Assembly: GCA_009782865.1 (NCBI GenBank)
Contig: WRIF01000125.1
Coordinates: 1 to 5,483 of the forward strand
Length of the DNA: 5,483 nucleotides
Direction: 5' to 3'
Origin: Promicromonosporaceae bacterium
Lineage (GTDB): Bacteria > Actinomycetota > Actinomycetes > Actinomycetales > Cellulomonadaceae
Below the pieces are notes generated by a model. The model saw nothing but the letters and a program-made list of their open reading frames with translations. It did not search any database and had not been told where the DNA came from. Positions 1 to 5,483 of this stretch are shown in pieces. A program made the translations under genes and the position numbers. The number at the start of each line of letters is the position of its first letter. Position 1 is the stretch's first letter.

Positions 1-433
1 GCTCGCTAACCTGCACGGGCGCGTCCCGCAGGCGGCGACCCAGCGCCCGCATGATCGCCCGGCCGGACTGGTCGCCACCGGCGTGCAGGATGCGCGGCGC
101 CGAGTGGGCGCCCTCGGTGGTGCGGTCGGGAGAACCCGCCGCGGTGTCGAACCGCACGCCCAGGGCTATCAGGTCTTCGATGCGCTCGGGTCCGGCGGTG
201 CACAGCGCCCGCACCGCCTCCGGCGTGCACAGTCCCGCGCCGGCGGCGATGGTGTCCGCGATGTGGGCGTCGACGTCGTCGGGGGAAAGGCCCGCCGCGA
301 TTCCCCCCTGGGCGTACCGGGTGGTGGACTCGACGAGGTCGGCCTTGGTCAGCAGGGTGACGGCGTGACGGCGAGAGGCGCGCAGGGCAACCACGAGGCC
401 GGCGAGGCCAGAGCCGACAACAACCACCCGCAT
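1..433 (-). CDS. nadB: L-aspartate oxidase NadB, N-terminal 144 residues (cut by window edge)
   Basis: NadB is a cytoplasmic FAD flavoenzyme that oxidises L-aspartate to iminoaspartate, the first step of de novo NAD synthesis, and hands it to NadA. Reading the minus strand from the ATG at 433-431 gives an open frame to the window edge. Visible features are the N-terminal dinucleotide-binding fingerprint VVGSGLAGL (G7, G9, G12), the STTRYAQGGIAA segment (36-47) typical of NadB and the related succinate dehydrogenase/fumarate reductase flavoproteins, and EGAHSAPRILHAGGDQSGRAI-type flavin-domain sequence (107-127). Only about a quarter of the usual ~530 residues is present. The start is supported by AAGG at 445-442, eight bases upstream. 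It lies 3 bases after the nadA stop, so the two genes are almost certainly one operon and probably translationally coupled. nadC commonly follows in such operons but would be outside the window. The nadA neighbour favours NadB over a succinate dehydrogenase flavoprotein. Confidence 0.93.
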   Translation of the reverse strand, partial: MRVVVVGSGLAGLVVALRASRRHAVTLLTKADLVESTTRYAQGGIAAGLSPDDVDAHIADTIAAGAGLCTPEAVRALCTAGPERIEDLIALGVRFDTAAGSPDRTTEGAHSAPRILHAGGDQSGRAIMRALGRRLRDAPVQVSE

Positions 434-436
434 CGT

Positions 437-1690
437 CTAGGCCTTGCCCCCAGGCGGGGTGGCGCTCGGAACCGCGGCGAGCATGCGCTCCAGGGCCAGG
501 CGCGCATCGGCGGAGGCGTCGTCTCCCACGGTGATGCGGTTGACCACGCGGCCGGCCACCAGCTCCTCTAGCACCCACGCGAGATAGCCGGGGTGGATGC
601 GGTACATGGTGGAGCAGGGACACACCACGGGGTCGAGGCAGAAGATGGTGTGCTCGGGGTGCTGCGCGGCCAGGCGGGAGACCATGTTGATCTCGGTGCC
701 GATGGCAAACGTGGTCGGCTCCTTGGCCCCCTGGACGGCCTTGAGGATGTAGTCGGTGGAGCCGGACTCGTCGGCGGCATCGACCACCGGGGCGGGGCAT
801 TCGGGGTGGACTATCACGCGCACCCCTGGATACTCGGCCCGCGCGCGGGCGATCTGTTCGACCGTGAAGCGGCGGTGTACCGAGCAGAAGCCGTGCCAGA
901 GGATCACGCGCGCGTCGGCCAGGGCCTGCGGCGAGTTGCCGCCCAGGGGCAGGGCCGGATTCCACATGGGCATGGCCTCATCGGGGACGCCCATGGCCCG
1001 GGCGGTGTTGCGGCCCAGGTGCTGGTCGGGAAAGAACAGGACGCGCTGTCCGCGCTCGAAGGCCCACTGCAGCACCGCGGCGGCGTTCGATGACGTGCAG
1101 ACGATGCCTCCGTTGCGGCCGCAGAACGCCTTGAGGTTGGCGGCGGAGTTCATGTAGGTCACGGGGATGATTGGCTGCCGGCCATCGCCCGGGCTGTCGG
1201 CCACCGCGGCGAGAATCTGCTCCCACGCCGCCTCGACATCGTCGATGTTCGCCATGTCGGCCATGGAGCAGCCGGCGGCCAGGTTGGGCAGGATGACGGC
1301 CTGCTCGGGGCGGGCGAGCACATCGGCGGTTTCGGCCATGAAGTGCACGCCACAAAAGACGATGGCCTCGGCGTCTTGCACGGTCAGTGCGGCGTTGGCG
1401 AGCTGGAACGAGTCACCGAGGAAGTCGGCGTGCTCGACGATGTCGTCGCGCTGATAGAAGTGCCCGAGGATCACCACCCGGTCGCCAAGGGTGGCCTTGG
1501 CGGTGCGGATGCGGGCGGCCAGCTCCTCGGCCGAGGCCTCGCGGTAGGTGGCCGGCAGCGCGCCCTGGCGGGGGGCCAGTGCGGGCAGCGGGTCGGCCAG
1601 GGAGGCGCCGGGGCCGTAGGTGGGGAGGGCGTCAAAGGACCAGGTCGGCTGGGACAGCCCCGGGTCGCAGGAGACGGACGTGGCGGAAAT
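437..1690 (-). CDS. nadA: Quinolinate synthase NadA (start taken as ATT at 1690)
   Basis: NadA condenses iminoaspartate with dihydroxyacetone phosphate to form quinolinate, using a [4Fe-4S] cluster, in the cytoplasm. Numbered from the ATT start (417 residues), the protein shows [21 protein letters not shown] (74-94), [11 protein letters not shown] with C113, [11 protein letters not shown] (135-145), [23 protein letters not shown] (219-228), WHGFCSVH (265-272), [13 protein letters not shown] with C298, and CPCSTM (357-362). Three of these cysteines should hold the cluster. The frame stays open up to a GTG at 1795 (452 residues), but that GTG has no ribosome-binding site and would add an arginine-rich, non-family-like extension. 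AAGGAG at 1703-1698 lies 7 bases before ATT, and no in-frame ATG, GTG or TTG lies between the two positions. From ATT the N-terminus roughly matches the length of corynebacterial NadA as I remember it. Product identity is secure; the start is an inference. It is the first gene of the nadA-nadB operon. Confidence 0.95.
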   Translation of the reverse strand: MSATSVSCDPGLSQPTWSFDALPTYGPGASLADPLPALAPRQGALPATYREASAEELAARIRTAKATLGDRVVILGHFYQRDDIVEHADFLGDSFQLANAALTVQDAEAIVFCGVHFMAETADVLARPEQAVILPNLAAGCSMADMANIDDVEAAWEQILAAVADSPGDGRQPIIPVTYMNSAANLKAFCGRNGGIVCTSSNAAAVLQWAFERGQRVLFFPDQHLGRNTARAMGVPDEAMPMWNPALPLGGNSPQALADARVILWHGFCSVHRRFTVEQIARARAEYPGVRVIVHPECPAPVVDAADESGSTDYILKAVQGAKEPTTFAIGTEINMVSRLAAQHPEHTIFCLDPVVCPCSTMYRIHPGYLAWVLEELVAGRVVNRITVGDDASADARLALERMLAAVPSATPPGGKA

Positions 1691-1697
1691 GGTGTTG

Positions 1698-1703
1698 CTC
1701 CTT
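1698..1703 (-). promoter_or_regulatory. Shine-Dalgarno AAGGAG deciding the nadA start
   Basis: On the minus strand AAGGAG (1703-1698) is followed by CAACACC and then ATT at 1690-1688 in the NadA frame. Six matches to the anti-Shine-Dalgarno core at 7-base spacing form the best ribosome-binding site seen in the window. It argues that translation begins at the ATT and not at the upstream GTG (1795). Confidence 0.65.
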
Positions 1704-1758
1704 GCAGGCGCGTGAAAGCGGGCGGGGTCAATCCTCCCGCGCGCTCGCCCTGCCTGAG

Positions 1759-1773
1759 GACGGTTTGACCGTC
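1759..1773. promoter_or_regulatory. 15-base palindrome GACGGTTTGACCGTC, candidate operator
   Basis: Perfect 6-bp inverted repeat (GACGGT / ACCGTC) around TTG, lying in the divergent nadA-tmk intergenic region. It is 69 bases upstream of the ATT start of nadA and about 60 bases upstream of the proposed tmk -10 box. NAD biosynthesis operons in actinobacteria are known to be repressed by NrtR/NdnR-type Nudix regulators binding palindromes. I cannot match this sequence to a remembered consensus, so the regulator is unknown. The rest of 1691-1845 shows no gene and no clear minus-strand promoter. Confidence 0.35.
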
Positions 1774-1832
1774 GGTGCGCGATTCGGACGGCCACTTTGC
1801 GCGCTTTGGGTTTGGGCCGCGGTGGCGCGCTC

Positions 1833-1838
1833 TAGGGT
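1833..1838 (+). promoter_or_regulatory. -10 box TAGGGT for leaderless tmk(-holB) transcription
   Basis: TAGGGT fits the actinobacterial TAnnnT -10 consensus. Its last T is 8 bases before the GTG at 1846, the spacing expected if the transcript starts at or next to the start codon. A weak TTTGGG at 1811-1816 (16-base spacing) could serve as -35, but this part is not convincing. Confidence 0.5.
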
Positions 1839-1845
1839 GGGGGGC

Positions 1846-2466
1846 GTGTGCGGCGACGGCTACTTCATCTCGTTCGAGGGCGGCGACGGCTCCGGGAAGA
1901 CCACCCAGGCCGAGTTGTTTGCCGCCTGGCTGCGCGCGACGCTGTCCGAGCGGGAGGTGTTGCTCACCCGAGAACCCGGCGGCACCGCGCTGGGACAGCG
2001 CCTGCGACAGGAGGTGCTGCACGGCGAGGATGTCGACCCCCGCACCGAGGCGCTCCTCTACGCCACCGACCGCGCCCACCACGTCGCCTCGGTTGTCCGC
2101 CCGGCGCTGGCGCGGGGCGCCATCGTCATCTCCGACCGCTACCTTGATTCCTCCGTCGCCTACCAGGCCGGCGGGCGGGTGCTGCCCGCCGCCGAGGTGG
2201 AGGCCCTGTCCAGGTGGGCGACGGGCGGGCTGCTGCCGGCCACCACCATCTTGCTAGACGTCGACCCGGAGACCGCCGCCTCCCGCCTCACCCGCGGCCT
2301 CGACCGGCTGGAGAGCGCCGGCGCCGAGTTCCACGCCCGCACCCGCGCCGCCTACCTGCAGCGCGCCGCCGCCGAACCGGAGCGGTTTGTGGTGGTGTCC
2401 GCCGCCGGCACCGTCGAGGAGGTCCACGCCCGCATCGTCGCCGCCTACCAAGAGGCGCGGCGATGA
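1846..2466 (+). CDS. tmk: Thymidylate kinase (dTMP kinase)
   Basis: Tmk phosphorylates dTMP to dTDP with ATP, an essential cytoplasmic step in dTTP supply. From GTG 1846 the product has 206 residues, normal for bacterial Tmk. It shows [16 protein letters not shown] with the P-loop GGDGSGKTT (12-20), the TREPGGT motif (41-47), YATDRAHHV (72-80), the [13 protein letters not shown] motif (97-109), LLDVDPE (136-142), and a LID segment with arginines [11 protein letters not shown] (146-156) followed by [12 protein letters not shown]-loop without arginine and a basic LID mark the E. coli-like class. An in-frame GTG at 1837 overlaps the proposed -10 box and would add only three residues, so 1846 is preferred; the much longer upstream open frame is antisense to nadA. 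The gene is divergent from nadA, and its stop overlaps the holB start (ATGA), forming an operon. Confidence 0.95.
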   Translation: MCGDGYFISFEGGDGSGKTTQAELFAAWLRATLSEREVLLTREPGGTALGQRLRQEVLHGEDVDPRTEALLYATDRAHHVASVVRPALARGAIVISDRYLDSSVAYQAGGRVLPAAEVEALSRWATGGLLPATTILLDVDPETAASRLTRGLDRLESAGAEFHARTRAAYLQRAAAEPERFVVVSAAGTVEEVHARIVAAYQEARR

Positions 2467-3620
2467 GCGTTTGGGACGACGTCATCGGCCAGCCGTCGGT
2501 GGTGGCCGAGTTGCAGCACGCGGTGGCGGACCCGCGGGCGATGACCCACGCCTGGCTGATCACCGGCCCGCCGGGCTCTGGCCGCTCGAACGCCGCGCGC
2601 GCCTTCGCCGCCGCCCTCGAATGTGAGCAGGGTGGCTGCGGGGAGTGCGCCCAGTGCCGAACCGTGCTGGTCGGCAGCCATCCCGATGTCACCCTGGTCA
2701 CCACCGAGAAGGTGACCATCTCGATTGGTGAGGTGCGCGAGCTGATCGGGGCGGCGAGCCGCACCCCGTCGGCGGGCAGGTTCCGGGTGATCATCGTCGA
2801 GGATGCCGACCGGATGCAGGAACGCACCACCAACGTGCTGCTCAAGGCCATCGAGGAGCCGCCGCCGGCCACCGTCTGGATCCTGTGCGCCCCCTCCCCG
2901 CTGGACGTCTTGCCCACCATCCGTTCCCGCTGCCGGCAGGTGGGCCTGCGGGTGCCGGCGGCCGAAGCGGTGGCCGAACTCCTGGAGCGGCGCGATGGCG
3001 TGCCCGCCGACCTGGCCCTGGCCGCCGCCCGCGCCGCCGCTTCGCATGTGGGCATGGCCCGGCGCCTCGCCCGAGATGCGGGCGCCCGCGAACGACGCAG
3101 CGCCGTGCTGTCGGTGGCCACCCGCGTGCGCGGGGTGGGCGATGCCGTCGTCGCCGCCAAGGAACTCGCCGACGTGGCGAAGGCCGAGGCCGAGGCCGCC
3201 ACCGGGGAGCGCGACGCCGCCGAACGCGCCGAGCTGCTGCACGCGCTCGGCGTGCCCGCGGGGGAGGCGGTTCCGCCCAAGCTGCGCAGCCAGGTCAAGC
3301 AGCTGGAGGAAGAGCAGAAGCGACGGGCCACCAGACGCCACCGCGACGTCCTCGACCGCGCCATGCTGGACCTGCTCTCCTGCTACCGGGACGTGTTGGT
3401 GTTGCAGCTCGGGGCGGGCGACGATCCGGACGTGCACCTGGTCAACGGGCTGTTCGCGGCCGACGCGGCGGTGGTCCGCACCCTGGCGGCCGATTCGACC
3501 CCGGAGCAGACGATCCGTCGCATGGATGCCGTAGGGGAGGCGCGCAGCCGGCTGGCCGGCAACGTGCCGCCGCTGCTGGTGCTGGAGGCGATGTGCGTCG
3601 CCCTGCGCCCGCAGGGATGA
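2463..3620 (+). CDS. holB: DNA polymerase III clamp-loader subunit delta-prime
   Basis: Delta-prime is a AAA+ family subunit of the clamp loader that places the beta sliding clamp on primed DNA. The 385-residue product begins [10 protein letters not shown]. It carries a Walker A-like loop GPPGSGRS (35-42) with Arg41 where a lysine is usual, a zinc-binding set C54, C59, C62 and C65, a Walker B-like IIVEDADR (110-117), [11 protein letters not shown] (124-134), and the SRCR motif (155-158) that donates the arginine finger. A long charged helical stretch follows at about 229-300 ([19 protein letters not shown], then [10 protein letters not shown]), after which comes the collar domain. As I recall it, the mycobacterial homologue shares GPPGSGRS, the charged insert and a similar length near 400. 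The ATG is supported by AGAGG 7 bases upstream and overlaps the tmk stop by ATGA. The stop falls inside the first copy of a tandem repeat. Confidence 0.92.
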   Translation: MSVWDDVIGQPSVVAELQHAVADPRAMTHAWLITGPPGSGRSNAARAFAAALECEQGGCGECAQCRTVLVGSHPDVTLVTTEKVTISIGEVRELIGAASRTPSAGRFRVIIVEDADRMQERTTNVLLKAIEEPPPATVWILCAPSPLDVLPTIRSRCRQVGLRVPAAEAVAELLERRDGVPADLALAAARAAASHVGMARRLARDAGARERRSAVLSVATRVRGVGDAVVAAKELADVAKAEAEAATGERDAAERAELLHALGVPAGEAVPPKLRSQVKQLEEEQKRRATRRHRDVLDRAMLDLLSCYRDVLVLQLGAGDDPDVHLVNGLFAADAAVVRTLAADSTPEQTIRRMDAVGEARSRLAGNVPPLLVLEAMCVALRPQG

Positions 3621-3680
3621 CTTCGCGTCCACAGGGGTGACTTGTGCCCGGAGGGATGACTTCGCGCCCGGAGTCGCGGG
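3607..3680 (+). repeat. Tandem repeat of about 20 bases overlapping the holB stop
   Basis: Copy 1 (3607-3626) is GCCCGCAGGGATGACTTCGC and includes the last holB codons and its TGA. Copy 2 (3627-3645, 19 bases) is GTCCACAGGGGTGACTTGT. Copy 3 (3646-3665) is GCCCGGAGGGATGACTTCGC, 19 of 20 identical to copy 1. A partial fourth copy, GCCCGGAG, starts at 3666 and then diverges. The period is not a multiple of three, so this is not a coding repeat. No function is known to me. Confidence 0.8.
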
Positions 3681-3684
3681 GCCC

Positions 3685-3734
3685 GACGGCGAGCCGATGG
3701 CGGACCGGCGCGCCGCTTGGCCGGGCTCACCGTC
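3685..3734 (+). terminator. Imperfect 11-bp inverted repeat after holB: terminator or operator
   Basis: GACGGCGAGCC (3685-3695) can pair with GGCTCACCGTC (3724-3734), 10 of 11 positions, around a 28-base loop that itself holds the palindrome CGGCGCGCCG (3706-3715). No U-run follows directly; TTTT comes 15 bases later at 3749-3752. It could be a U-poor actinobacterial terminator for tmk-holB. Because its right arm covers the -35 region of the hydrolase promoter, it could instead be an operator. Neither role is proved. Confidence 0.4.
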
Positions 3735-3745
3735 TGCCGTTGCGG

Positions 3746-3751
3746 TAGTTT
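3746..3751 (+). promoter_or_regulatory. -10 box TAGTTT for leaderless hydrolase transcription
   Basis: TAGTTT fits TAnnnT, and its last T is 7 bases before the GTG at 3758, the exact spacing for transcription starting at the start codon. The TAG is also an in-frame stop, so translation cannot begin further upstream. There is no purine-rich ribosome-binding site between them (TGCCCG). No clear -35 was found. Confidence 0.5.
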
Positions 3752-3757
3752 TGCCCG

Positions 3758-5365
3758 GTGAGTAAACGAAGCCTCCTCATCTCCCTGCTGGCCTTGGCGT
3801 TTCTCGGTGGGGTCACCCTGAGCGTCGTCGCCCTCGTCACTGGGGGCGGGGGCACCGGCGACGCCGTGGCCCGGCCGACCGCCACGGCCGCACCGACCGC
3901 CCCGGCTGCCACCCCGACGCGCGAGCCTTCCCCGCCGCCGCCGGCGGACCGGCCGTCGACCTCCATCCCGGAGGGGTTTGAGGACTTCTACACGCAAACG
4001 ATCACCTGGGAGCCGTGCGGGTCAGGCCTGTATTGCGCCACCATCTTGGCCCCGCTCTCGTGGAGTGACCCTGGGGCGGGCAGCATCGATCTCGCCTTGA
4101 ACCTGTTGCCCGCCGTGGGGCAGCGGCAGGGGGCGGTGCTGACCAACCCGGGCGGCCCGGGCGGCTCGGGGATTTCCTTCCTTGAGATGGCTGCGGGCGC
4201 GGGCATCTTCGGCTCGCACCTGCGCGACGCCTTTGACGTGGTCGGCTTCGACCCGCGGGGCGTGGGGCAGTCCACCCCCATCGTCTGCCTCGACGATGCG
4301 CCCAAGGAGGCGGCGCTGGCGCGGGATTTCTCCGCGGACGAGGACGGCCTGCAGGCCGCCAGGGAGGCCACCGCCGCCTGGGCCGCCGCCTGCTACGAGA
4401 ACTCGGGCGCGATCTTCGGCAACGTCGACACCCAGTCGGCGGCCCGCGACATGGACCTGATCCGCGCCCTGCTGGGCGAGGAGCGACTGGACTTCTTGGG
4501 CTTCTCTTACGGCACGCTGCTTGGCGCCACCTATGCCACGCTCTTCCCGCAGTACGTGGGGGCGTTTGTGCTTGACGGGGCCATCGACGTCACCTTGACC
4601 ACCGATGAGTCCACGGTGCAGCAGGCCGCCGGCTTTGAACTGGCCTTGACCAACTATGTGACCGACTGCCTGGCGGGGGCCAGCTGCCCGTTGACGGGAA
4701 CCGTTGAGGAGGGGCTCGCCCAGATTGGGGCCATGCTGGAAGACGCCTTGGAGAACCCGCTGCCGACCTCCTCGGGCCGCGAGGTCACCCAGACGCTGGC
4801 CTTTTACGGGGTGGCGGTGACCCTGTACGACGAGGGTTCGTGGCCGTTCCTTTCCTTGGCCCTAGATGAGGTGTTCAGCTCGGGCACGGGCGACCTGCTG
4901 CTGTTCCTGGCCGACTTCTACTTTGACCGCGAGCCGGACGGGACGTTCTCCACCAACTCCATCGAGGCCTTCCGCGCCGTCAACTGCCTGGACTCGTGGG
5001 GCAATGCGGACATGGACTTCATGCTGGCAAACCTGGAGTTGCTCGACTCGGTGGCCCCGACCATGGGCTGGTTCTTCGGGTTTGGGGGCTTGGCCTGTTA
5101 CGGCTGGCCGTTCGACCCGGTGGCCGCGCTGGTGTGGGGGCCGGTGGCCACGGAGCAGCCGATTGTGATCATCGGCACCACGGGTGACCCGGCCACGCCG
5201 TACGAGGGGGCGCACGCGCTGGCGCGGACCTTGGGCAACGCGGTGGTCATCACGTTTGAGGGCGAGGGTCACACCGCCTACGGCCGCTCCAACGACTGCA
5301 TCGTAGATGCGGTCGACGCCTTCTTCGTTGACGGCGTGGTTCCGACCAACGGTCTTACCTGCTAG
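3758..5365 (+). CDS. Secreted/anchored alpha/beta hydrolase, tripeptidyl-aminopeptidase type (S33 family)
   Basis: The 535-residue product resembles the Streptomyces secreted tripeptidyl aminopeptidases and SlpD/SlpE and mycobacterial CaeA-type proteins: serine exopeptidases or esterases acting outside the membrane. A hydrophobic segment (about 5-27, LLISLLALAFLGGVTLSVVALV) is followed by a Gly run and a Thr/Pro/Ala-rich linker (38-68). There is no lipobox cysteine, so it is either a cleaved signal peptide or an N-terminal anchor. The catalytic domain shows the oxyanion-hole motif LTNPGGPGGSG (128-138), FDPRGVGQS (164-172), the nucleophile elbow GFSYG with Ser250, Asp477 in GTTGDPATPYEGA, and His505 in GEGHTAYG, the last two in the TAP-like C-terminal part. 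Ten cysteines (87, 93, 177, 212, 304, 310, 410, 447, 514, 535), all after the anchor, suggest disulphides. GTG 3758 is the earliest possible start because an in-frame TAG lies at 3746. The true substrate (peptide or ester) is not evident. Confidence 0.88.
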   Translation: MSKRSLLISLLALAFLGGVTLSVVALVTGGGGTGDAVARPTATAAPTAPAATPTREPSPPPPADRPSTSIPEGFEDFYTQTITWEPCGSGLYCATILAPLSWSDPGAGSIDLALNLLPAVGQRQGAVLTNPGGPGGSGISFLEMAAGAGIFGSHLRDAFDVVGFDPRGVGQSTPIVCLDDAPKEAALARDFSADEDGLQAAREATAAWAAACYENSGAIFGNVDTQSAARDMDLIRALLGEERLDFLGFSYGTLLGATYATLFPQYVGAFVLDGAIDVTLTTDESTVQQAAGFELALTNYVTDCLAGASCPLTGTVEEGLAQIGAMLEDALENPLPTSSGREVTQTLAFYGVAVTLYDEGSWPFLSLALDEVFSSGTGDLLLFLADFYFDREPDGTFSTNSIEAFRAVNCLDSWGNADMDFMLANLELLDSVAPTMGWFFGFGGLACYGWPFDPVAALVWGPVATEQPIVIIGTTGDPATPYEGAHALARTLGNAVVITFEGEGHTAYGRSNDCIVDAVDAFFVDGVVPTNGLTC

Positions 5366-5375
5366 CATTGGTGCC

Positions 5376-5430
5376 GCTCAGGGTGCTCCGCCCGGCGACC
5401 CGCCTAGAGCTGGGCGTCGAGCCCCTGAGC
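5376..5430 (+). other. Long hairpin between the hydrolase stop and tRNA-Thr
   Basis: GCTCAGGG (5376-5383) and GCTC (5385-5388) pair with CCCTGAGC (5423-5430) and GAGC (5419-5422), giving 12 bp with one bulged T (5384). CGCCC (5389-5393) continues the stem with GGGCG (5412-5416) after a two-base bulge, leaving an 18-base loop. It starts 10 bases after the hydrolase stop and ends 4 bases before the tRNA. No U-run follows (ACTT), so it is either a U-poor terminator or a structure in the 5' leader of the tRNA precursor. Confidence 0.55.
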
Positions 5431-5434
5431 ACTT

Positions 5435-5483
5435 GCCGCCCTAGCTCAGTCGGTAGAGCGATTCACTCGTAATGAATAGGTCA
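5435..5483 (+). tRNA. tRNA-Thr (anticodon CGT), 5' part, cut by window edge
   Basis: The cloverleaf reads: acceptor 5' strand GCCGCCC (5435-5441), T8 A9, D stem GCTC/GAGC (5444-5447/5456-5459) around AGTCGGTA, G26, anticodon stem ATTCA/TGAAT (5461-5465/5473-5477), and loop CTCGTAA with anticodon CGT at 5468-5470. The variable region AGGTC follows, and the T arm starts at the last base. Anticodon CGT decodes the threonine codon ACG, which is common in this GC-rich DNA. The T arm and 3' acceptor strand lie outside, so acceptor pairing cannot be checked. No clear promoter of its own is visible. Confidence 0.93.

Noticed and set aside
6..965. Long minus-strand frame of 319 codons across nadB and nadA
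   Set aside because: It overlaps the well-supported nadA/nadB frames on the same strand, is extremely Arg/Pro/Gly-rich and has no recognisable motif: a high-GC shadow.
1726..1731. Minus-strand TTGACC as a -35 box for nadA
   Set aside because: No TAnnnT or similar -10 lies at a suitable distance; the whole minus-strand leader is nearly free of TA steps.
1387..1845. N-terminal extension of the tmk frame back to 1387
   Set aside because: This part is antisense to nadA, arginine-rich and not Tmk-like; the 206-residue form from 1846 matches family length.
2288..3632. Long minus-strand frames antisense to holB (358 and 395 codons)
   Set aside because: They mirror the holB coding strand, have low-complexity composition and show no domain motif; HolB is certain in this interval.
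2885..3640. Plus-strand frame of 251 codons inside holB ending in the repeat array
   Set aside because: Out of frame with HolB, Arg/Gly/Ala-rich and without homology signs; it ends at 3640 only because repeat copy 2 provides a TGA.
5340..5368. Possible tRNA promoter TTCCGA (5340-5345) with 17-base spacing to TAGCAT (5363-5368)
   Set aside because: Only three and four of six matches to consensus, and it overlaps the hydrolase 3' end; too weak to annotate.

Overview
The window reads as chromosomal DNA of a high-GC Gram-positive bacterium (Actinomycetota). The GC content is very high throughout, two of the five protein genes begin with GTG behind TAnnnT-type -10 boxes and lack leaders, and the NadA, Tmk, delta-prime and secreted-hydrolase sequences all look actinobacterial. 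No genus can be named from the sequence alone. It is a housekeeping region. I see no mobile element, CRISPR array, defence system or phage gene.

Layout. On the minus strand from about 1690 down to 1 is a de novo NAD operon: nadA (quinolinate synthase), then nadB (L-aspartate oxidase), which is cut by the window edge. The two genes are 3 bases apart. NadB makes iminoaspartate and NadA condenses it with dihydroxyacetone phosphate to give quinolinate. A divergent intergenic stretch of about 155 bases (1691-1845) separates nadA from tmk. It holds a strong ribosome-binding site that points to an ATT start for nadA, a 15-base palindrome, and a TAGGGT -10 box set for a leaderless tmk transcript.

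On the plus strand, tmk (dTMP kinase) and holB (DNA polymerase III delta-prime clamp-loader subunit) overlap by the four bases ATGA and are translationally coupled. One supplies dTTP precursor and the other helps load the replication clamp. The 137-base gap after holB carries three copies of a 19-20 base tandem repeat, the first overlapping the holB stop codon. An 11-bp imperfect inverted repeat follows, then a -10 box positioned for a leaderless start of the next gene. That gene encodes a secreted or membrane-anchored alpha/beta hydrolase of the tripeptidyl-aminopeptidase type (peptidase family S33 with a TAP-like C-terminal part), with a full Ser-Asp-His triad and ten cysteines. A long hairpin lies between its stop codon and a tRNA-Thr(CGT) gene that runs off the right edge.

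The most interesting points are regulatory rather than new protein systems: the probable non-canonical ATT start of nadA, the palindrome upstream of it, the two leaderless-type starts, the repeat array on the holB stop codon, and the hairpin just before the tRNA.
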